6,521 nucleotides of DNA, taken from NCBI GenBank assembly GCA_963649395.1, contig CAVJHW010000140.1, forward strand, positions 1 to 6,521, given 5' to 3'. Source of the stretch: Scatomonas sp963649395. Its GTDB lineage: Bacteria; Bacillota; Clostridia; Lachnospirales; Lachnospiraceae. Shown here piece by piece: positions 4,804 through 6,521 of the stretch; position 1 is the first letter of the stretch, and every line of letters starts with the position of its first letter. A program made the position numbers and the translations under genes. The notes under the pieces were generated by a model. The model did not search any database. It worked only from the letters and a program-made list of their open reading frames with translations, and had not been told where the DNA came from.

Positions 4804-6488
4804 TATATTATATGTGCAAATATACGCCTCTGGAGATCCTGGCCGGTTTTTCGGTTCCCTGCTGCAGGCTGGAGACGGAGACGGATTCCTTTGAAAGGGC
4901 GGAGGAGCTGGGACATTCCAACATCTGCGGCTATGGAAAGGCCCTGCTGCAGGCGGCCATGGCGCCAAAGGTGCAGGAACTGGTGCTGGTGAATTGCTGT
5001 GATGTGGTGCGCCGGCTCTATGATATATTGAAAAAGAGAAAGAAGATGGACTTCCTGTTCCTGTTGGATCTTCCCCACAGAAAGGGGGAAGCGGAGGAAA
5101 GGCTCCTGCAAAGGCAGCTGCAGGGGCTGGTGGAGGCTTATGCAGCCTACAGCGGACGGGAATTTCGGCCAGAGCTGGCCTGGGAAGCCTGGAAGAAGGA
5201 AGCGGAGCCAGCAAGAAGGCAGAGGGAAGGCAGGGCAGAGGAGCCCTATATCAGTCTGTTGGGAGCCCATGGCGGCCAAGCCTTGCTGCATAAGGTGGAG
5301 GAACATTTTGCCCTTCGGGTACGAGACGATACCTGCGGCGGGAATCGTTATCTGGCCCTTCCCAGGGGGACAGAAGCAGGAGGGGAGAGGTTTTGGCAGA
5401 TTTACACCAGGGCCCTTCTGGAGCAGCCCCCCTGTATGCGGATGTGTGATATCTCCGGCCGAAGAGAGCTGATAGGCTCTGGAACTCCTGGCGAGACAGG
5501 AGAAGCAGCTGCGGGAATCATTTACCATACCATGAAGTTTTGCGACTATTATAGCTTTGAATATGCCTCCGTGAAGGGCAGGAAGGGTATTCCCCTGCTG
5601 AAGATTGAGACAGACGGGAGCCGACAGAGCAGCGGACAGCTGGATACCCGTCTGGAGGCCTTTGGGGAGAGTCTGGGGCTTGGCCTTGGGGGGCTATCTG
5701 CGGCAAAGGGAGGACAGGGTATGTATACAGCTGGCATTGACAGTGGATCTGCAAGCACCGATGTGGTAATCCTGGACCAGGAAGGAAAGATTGCCGCCTG
5801 GTCCATCGTCCCCACGGGAGCCGGGGCGGCAGCCGGAGCGAATCGAGCCCTCCAGGAGGCTCTGGAAAAGGCAGGAATTAAGGAAAAAGACCTGCGGCGC
5901 ACGATTTCCACCGGATATGGCAGAGAAAGCATTGGCAAGGGAGATGCCACGGTGACGGAGATCACCTGCCATGCCAGAGGGGCTCATTATCTGAATCCCC
6001 AGGTGCGCACCATTATCGATATCGGCGGGCAGGATTCCAAGGTGATTCGGGTGGATGCGGAAGGCGCCGTGCAGAATTTTGTCATGAATGATAAATGCGC
6101 AGCAGGCACCGGCCGCTTTCTGGAAATGATGGCCCGGACCATGGAGATGACCCTGCCGCAGATGAGCCAGTTGGGGAAGAAGTGGAAGGAAGAGGTGACC
6201 ATCTCCAGCATGTGCACTGTATTTGCGGAGTCGGAGGTGGTGTCCCTGATCGCCCAGAATACGGAACCGGCGGATATCATTCATGGCCTGAATCAGGCAG
6301 TGGCTGCCCGAACGGCGGCGCTGGTACGCAGGATCGGCGGCCAGGAGGGATATATGATGACCGGCGGAGTGGCTAGAAATGAAGGCATTGTTCAAGTACT
6401 GGAGCAGAAATTGGGAGCCCCCATCTATGTGTCGGAATATGCCCAGCTCTGCGGAGCCATCGGGGCGGCGCTGATGGCAGCAGAATAG
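4800..6488 (+). CDS. Fusion of a dehydratase-type iron-sulfur domain and an HgdC/BadF-type activase
   Basis: This 562-residue protein has two domains. Residues 1 to about 290 resemble a shortened dehydratase subunit: HSNICGYGKALL (39-50, Cys43), VNCCDVVRRLYD (64-75, Cys66/67), FLFLLDLPHR (85-94), MKFCDYYSFE (245-254, Cys248) and LLKIETDGSR then TRLEAF near the end, so three likely [4Fe-4S] ligand positions are kept. A Gly-rich linker (292-307) leads to a complete activase from Met308: GIDSGSASTD (312-321) for phosphate, DIGGQDSK (407-414), NDKCAAGTG (430-438, Cys433), SSMCTVFAESE (469-479, Cys472) and MTGGVARNEG (520-529). The 39-residue Cys spacing equals that of Cys127 and Cys166, which hold the bridging cluster in the Acidaminococcus fermentans HgdC dimer. 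The activase would hydrolyse ATP to drive an electron to the dehydratase-type partner. The ATG overlaps the upstream stop as ATGA, with AGGAAG five bases ahead; an in-frame ATG at 4623 lies deep in the upstream gene and is rejected. The fusion junction is unusual. Confidence 0.85.
   Translation: MIYYMCKYTPLEILAGFSVPCCRLETETDSFERAEELGHSNICGYGKALLQAAMAPKVQELVLVNCCDVVRRLYDILKKRKKMDFLFLLDLPHRKGEAEERLLQRQLQGLVEAYAAYSGREFRPELAWEAWKKEAEPARRQREGRAEEPYISLLGAHGGQALLHKVEEHFALRVRDDTCGGNRYLALPRGTEAGGERFWQIYTRALLEQPPCMRMCDISGRRELIGSGTPGETGEAAAGIIYHTMKFCDYYSFEYASVKGRKGIPLLKIETDGSRQSSGQLDTRLEAFGESLGLGLGGLSAAKGGQGMYTAGIDSGSASTDVVILDQEGKIAAWSIVPTGAGAAAGANRALQEALEKAGIKEKDLRRTISTGYGRESIGKGDATVTEITCHARGAHYLNPQVRTIIDIGGQDSKVIRVDAEGAVQNFVMNDKCAAGTGRFLEMMARTMEMTLPQMSQLGKKWKEEVTISSMCTVFAESEVVSLIAQNTEPADIIHGLNQAVAARTAALVRRIGGQEGYMMTGGVARNEGIVQVLEQKLGAPIYVSEYAQLCGAIGAALMAAE
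5709..5723 (+). promoter_or_regulatory. Internal ribosome binding site and ATG at the start of the activase domain
   Basis: GGAGG (5709-5713) lies seven bases before an in-frame ATG (5721-5723), codon 308 of the fusion gene. Starting here would give a 255-residue protein, MYTAGIDSG onward, about the size of free HgdC-type activases, with its cluster cysteines at 126 and 165. This could be a working internal start producing free activase, or a relic of a time when the two domains were separate genes. Confidence 0.5.
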
Positions 6489-6521
6489 GCGCCCGGCAGA
6501 GAGAAGACAGAGAGAAAGCAG
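6489..6521. other. Short purine-rich tail after the last gene
   Basis: The last 33 bases follow the TAG stop and consist mostly of AGAGA-type sequence. I see no terminator in them; they may lead into a further gene outside the window. Confidence 0.4.

Noticed and set aside
4549..5528. Long open frames on the minus strand (4549-5214 and 4743-5528)
   Set aside because: They lie opposite the redox genes with clear family motifs, and their Pro/His/Leu-rich translations look like reverse-strand shadows.
5694..6395. Minus-strand open frame of 233 codons opposite the activase domain
   Set aside because: The + strand holds every conserved activase motif over the same bases, so this is a compositional shadow.

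Overview
The window looks like chromosomal DNA from an anaerobic member of the Clostridia, most likely a Lachnospiraceae-type gut bacterium. The grounds are the moderately GC-rich coding sequence with strong GGAGG-type ribosome binding sites, a 2-hydroxyacyl-CoA dehydratase-type iron-sulfur module, and an acyltransferase / zinc-ribbon membrane protein pair of a kind I associate with that group. The organism call is inference. All five genes I accept are on the + strand.

Bases 1-226 hold no gene I can support. They contain two copies, 104 bases apart, of a roughly 52-base hairpin-forming repeat; a shorter third copy lies at 2174-2197. The first transcription unit follows: a condensation-fold acyltransferase with an HxxxDG motif (227-1555), a small six-helix membrane protein with an N-terminal zinc ribbon that overlaps it by 44 bases and starts at GTG (1512-2171), and, after a 105-base gap with hairpins, a cytoplasmic alpha/beta hydrolase of the pectinacetylesterase/Notum family (2277-3443). 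An acyl transferase next to an acyl esterase suggests that the cassette adds and removes an O-acyl group on a shared, unidentified substrate. A strong intrinsic terminator (3465-3510) ends this unit.

The second unit starts at once. An extended -10 promoter whose -35 lies inside the terminator's 3' arm would place the transcript start at or next to the A of the next ATG, which has no Shine-Dalgarno sequence, so its message is probably leaderless. The unit encodes a cysteine-rich 424-residue protein of the 2-hydroxyacyl-CoA dehydratase / double-cubane cluster family (3529-4803). It overlaps by 4 bases (ATGA) a 562-residue fusion (4800-6488) that joins a shortened dehydratase-type iron-sulfur domain to a complete HgdC/BadF-type ATP-dependent activase. 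Together they form a compact low-potential electron-transfer machine: the activase hydrolyses ATP to push an electron onto the iron-sulfur partner. The substrate cannot be read from the sequence.

The most interesting points are the fusion of activase to a cluster-binding domain, a ribosome binding site plus ATG inside the fusion that could also release a free activase, the leaderless terminator/promoter overlap, and the repeat family.
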